Shown in pieces: positions 43,645 through 45,047 of a stretch of DNA of 45,047 nt (position 1 is its first letter; every line of letters starts with the position of its first letter). The notes beneath the pieces are model-generated. The model did no database searches. It was not told the origin of the DNA and saw nothing but the letters and a program-made list of their open reading frames with translations. The translations under genes were made by a program, and so were the position numbers. Location: NCBI GenBank assembly GCA_022969215.1, contig JALJPA010000002.1, positions 21,476 to 66,522 of the forward strand. The letters run 5' to 3'. Source of the stretch: Colwellia sp. (GTDB lineage Bacteria > Pseudomonadota > Gammaproteobacteria > Enterobacterales > Alteromonadaceae).

Positions 43645-44937
43645 TTATTCAGCGTCTTTGTGGTGGATAGGAAATTCCAATATAAATTCTGTACCTTGTC
43701 CTAGTTCACTTTTGCAGGTGATTTTCCCTGCTAAGCTTTGGTTAACAAGGTTATAAACAATGTACATACCTAAGCCACTACCGCCAGAGCCACGCTGAGT
43801 GGTAAAGAATGGCTCGAAAATCATCTGACTAACGGATTCTTCCATGCCCAGACCATCATCAGCATAAGTAAGTAAAACATTGCTGTTATTTTCTTTGATG
43901 GTGATTTGAATTTTACCTTGTTCACCCTCTTGATAAGCATGGACAATTGAATTCATGATCATGTTAGTAATAATTTGTGAGATACCGCCCGCAATGGTAT
44001 GTAATTCTATCGTTTCATCACCCGTTACTTCTACCGTGTGATGAGCTTCATTGATTGCCGGAGATAAGCTATTAATAACTTTTTTAATATAACTGACTAA
44101 GTTGATATTGCGTTTTCTTTCACTGGTTTGATCAACGGCAACCAACTTAAAGTTGGTAATTTGTTCGGCGGCTCTATCTAAATTAGTTAAAATAATATCA
44201 ACAGATTGTGGTGCACAGTCAACAAAATCTGCTAGATCTCTTCGGCGAATTTCACCTCGCTCAAAATTATGTTTTAGCTGTTGCAGCTTTTCTTGTAAAA
44301 AAGAAGCACCGGTAATGCTAATACCTATTGGGGTGTTAAGTTCGTGGGCGACACCTGCCACTAAACGGCCCAAAGAAGCCATCTTTTCAGACTCGACCAA
44401 CTGATTCTGTGTTGCCATTAAACTTTCAATCGAATCTTGTAACTCTTGGGTACGCTCTTTCACTAGTTCTTCCAAGTGCTCTTTATGTACTCTCAACTCT
44501 GCTTCGGCTTTCGCGCGTACTTTACAAGCATGGTCTAATTGTTGTTTCTCTTTATGTAACGCCAAAAAAACAGCGACCTTGCTGCGCACGACATCTTCAT
44601 TAATCGGTTTTACTAAGTAATCTACCGCACCGCTGGCATAGCCTTTAAACTCAAACATTTCGTCACGAGCAAACGCGGTAATAAAGATCACCGGAATGTG
44701 ACTGGTTTTAGGATGATCAAGAATTAATGATGCGGTTTCAAAGCCATCCATACAAGGCATTTGTACATCCATTAATATCAGGGCAAAGTCATGTTTATGG
44801 GCAATAGCCAGTGCTTGTTGTCCAGAAAGAGCTTTAACAATATCAACATTTAGCGAAGCCAAGGTGCGCTCATAAACGCGCAAATTATTCGGCTCATCAT
44901 CGACAATGAGTATTTTTGGCAGTGTATCTAAGCCCAT
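43645..44937 (-). CDS. Receiver plus histidine kinase (hybrid) protein
   Basis: 430 residues, soluble. Receiver domain first (acidic pair Asp13, Asp14; phosphoacceptor Asp57 in LILMDVQMPCMDG; VDYLVKP with the Lys), then a coiled coil (about 122-185), a histidine kinase dimerisation helix with His198 (GRLVAGVAHELNTPIGI), N-box (NMIMNSIVHAYQ), G1 (DDGLGM) and G2 (GGSGLGMYIVYNLV). The receiver-to-kinase order is that of chemotaxis-linked or c-di-GMP/stress hybrids. Its ATG is one base after the cheB stop, so the two are an operon. AGGAGG and AAGGAA precede it. Confidence 0.94.
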   Translation of the reverse strand: MGLDTLPKILIVDDEPNNLRVYERTLASLNVDIVKALSGQQALAIAHKHDFALILMDVQMPCMDGFETASLILDHPKTSHIPVIFITAFARDEMFEFKGYASGAVDYLVKPINEDVVRSKVAVFLALHKEKQQLDHACKVRAKAEAELRVHKEHLEELVKERTQELQDSIESLMATQNQLVESEKMASLGRLVAGVAHELNTPIGISITGASFLQEKLQQLKHNFERGEIRRRDLADFVDCAPQSVDIILTNLDRAAEQITNFKLVAVDQTSERKRNINLVSYIKKVINSLSPAINEAHHTVEVTGDETIELHTIAGGISQIITNMIMNSIVHAYQEGEQGKIQITIKENNSNVLLTYADDGLGMEESVSQMIFEPFFTTQRGSGGSGLGMYIVYNLVNQSLAGKITCKSELGQGTEFILEFPIHHKDAE

Positions 44938-44938
44938 G

Positions 44939-45047
44939 TTATTCCTTGCCTCCTAGGATGAGTTGGCACAAAAATCCGGCAATATCATCTAAGGGTAATA
45001 TATGATCAACCGCATTTAAGCTAATGGCTGATTTTGGCATAAAATCT
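44939..45047 (-). CDS. cheB: Chemotaxis methylesterase CheB, C-terminal fragment
   Basis: Only the last 35 codons are in the window; the gene enters from the right edge. The fragment reads DFMPKSAISLNAVDHILPLD, then DIAGFLCQLILGGKE, and stop. The MPKSAIS-x-AVDHILPLDDIA pattern is the end of the CheB methylesterase domain, which removes glutamate methyl esters from chemoreceptors. It is one base upstream of the receiver/kinase gene, so a CheR-CheB-kinase group probably extends to the right. Confidence 0.75.
   Translation of the reverse strand, partial: DFMPKSAISLNAVDHILPLDDIAGFLCQLILGGKE

Overview
The window looks like a chromosomal segment of a marine, probably cold-adapted gammaproteobacterium of the Alteromonadales, most like Colwellia. 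The evidence is low-GC coding sequence, protein sequences close to but distinct from E. coli and Shewanella orthologues, the prkB / speD / yhfA / ast / pabA gene neighbourhood, a GlyGly-CTERM sorting tail and spondin-domain proteins. This is an inference from remembered families; no database search was possible. No rRNA, tRNA, CRISPR array, prophage or autonomous insertion sequence was seen.

Layout. (1) 1-3725: the 3' part of typA/bipA with its terminator, a 475-bp non-coding stretch, two small proteins, then yihY and dtd overlapping by 4 nt. (2) 3815-12581: a complete spc operon (rplN to rpmJ, including secY) and alpha operon (rpsM, rpsK, rpsD, rpoA, rplQ). The S10 operon, which normally comes just before rplN, is not here; dtd takes its place. 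The alpha operon has an S4-type leader and a 40-nt inverted repeat over its promoter. (3) 12668-16278: prkB on the plus strand, then on the minus strand an orphan periplasmic binding protein, speD, yhfA and a small conserved protein. (4) 16363-23742, minus strand: pabA, an HDOD protein and the arginine succinyltransferase genes astC, astA, astD and astE, without astB. (5) 23872-29763: a porin behind two FNR boxes and a tetranucleotide repeat, a glutaredoxin, glnK-amtB behind NtrC and sigma54 sites, a cyclophilin with a GlyGly-CTERM tail, and two small envelope proteins. (6) 29760-36737: a TPR-GGDEF diguanylate cyclase, feoA-feoB behind FNR-like and Fur sites, a lipoprotein polysaccharide deacetylase and a small alpha/beta protein. 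(7) 36888-43532, minus strand: an operon of two spondin-domain proteins with a response regulator and histidine kinase, preceded by helically phased direct repeats and a structured MITE, then a sugar-kinase-like and a nucleotidyltransferase gene. (8) 43645-45047: the end of a cheB and a receiver/histidine kinase protein.

How the genes work together. The nitrogen theme is strong: arginine catabolism (ast), ammonium uptake (glnK-amtB) and polyamine synthesis (speD). Oxygen and iron control is visible at the porin and feoAB. The most unusual unit is the spondin/two-component operon. Upstream of it are four ATCAC words at offsets 0, 11, 33 and 44 bp; two of them form a heptamer-N4-heptamer repeat like a PhoB box. 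This suggests a self-regulated envelope-sensing system whose outputs are a secreted spondin protein and a lipoprotein spondin protein.
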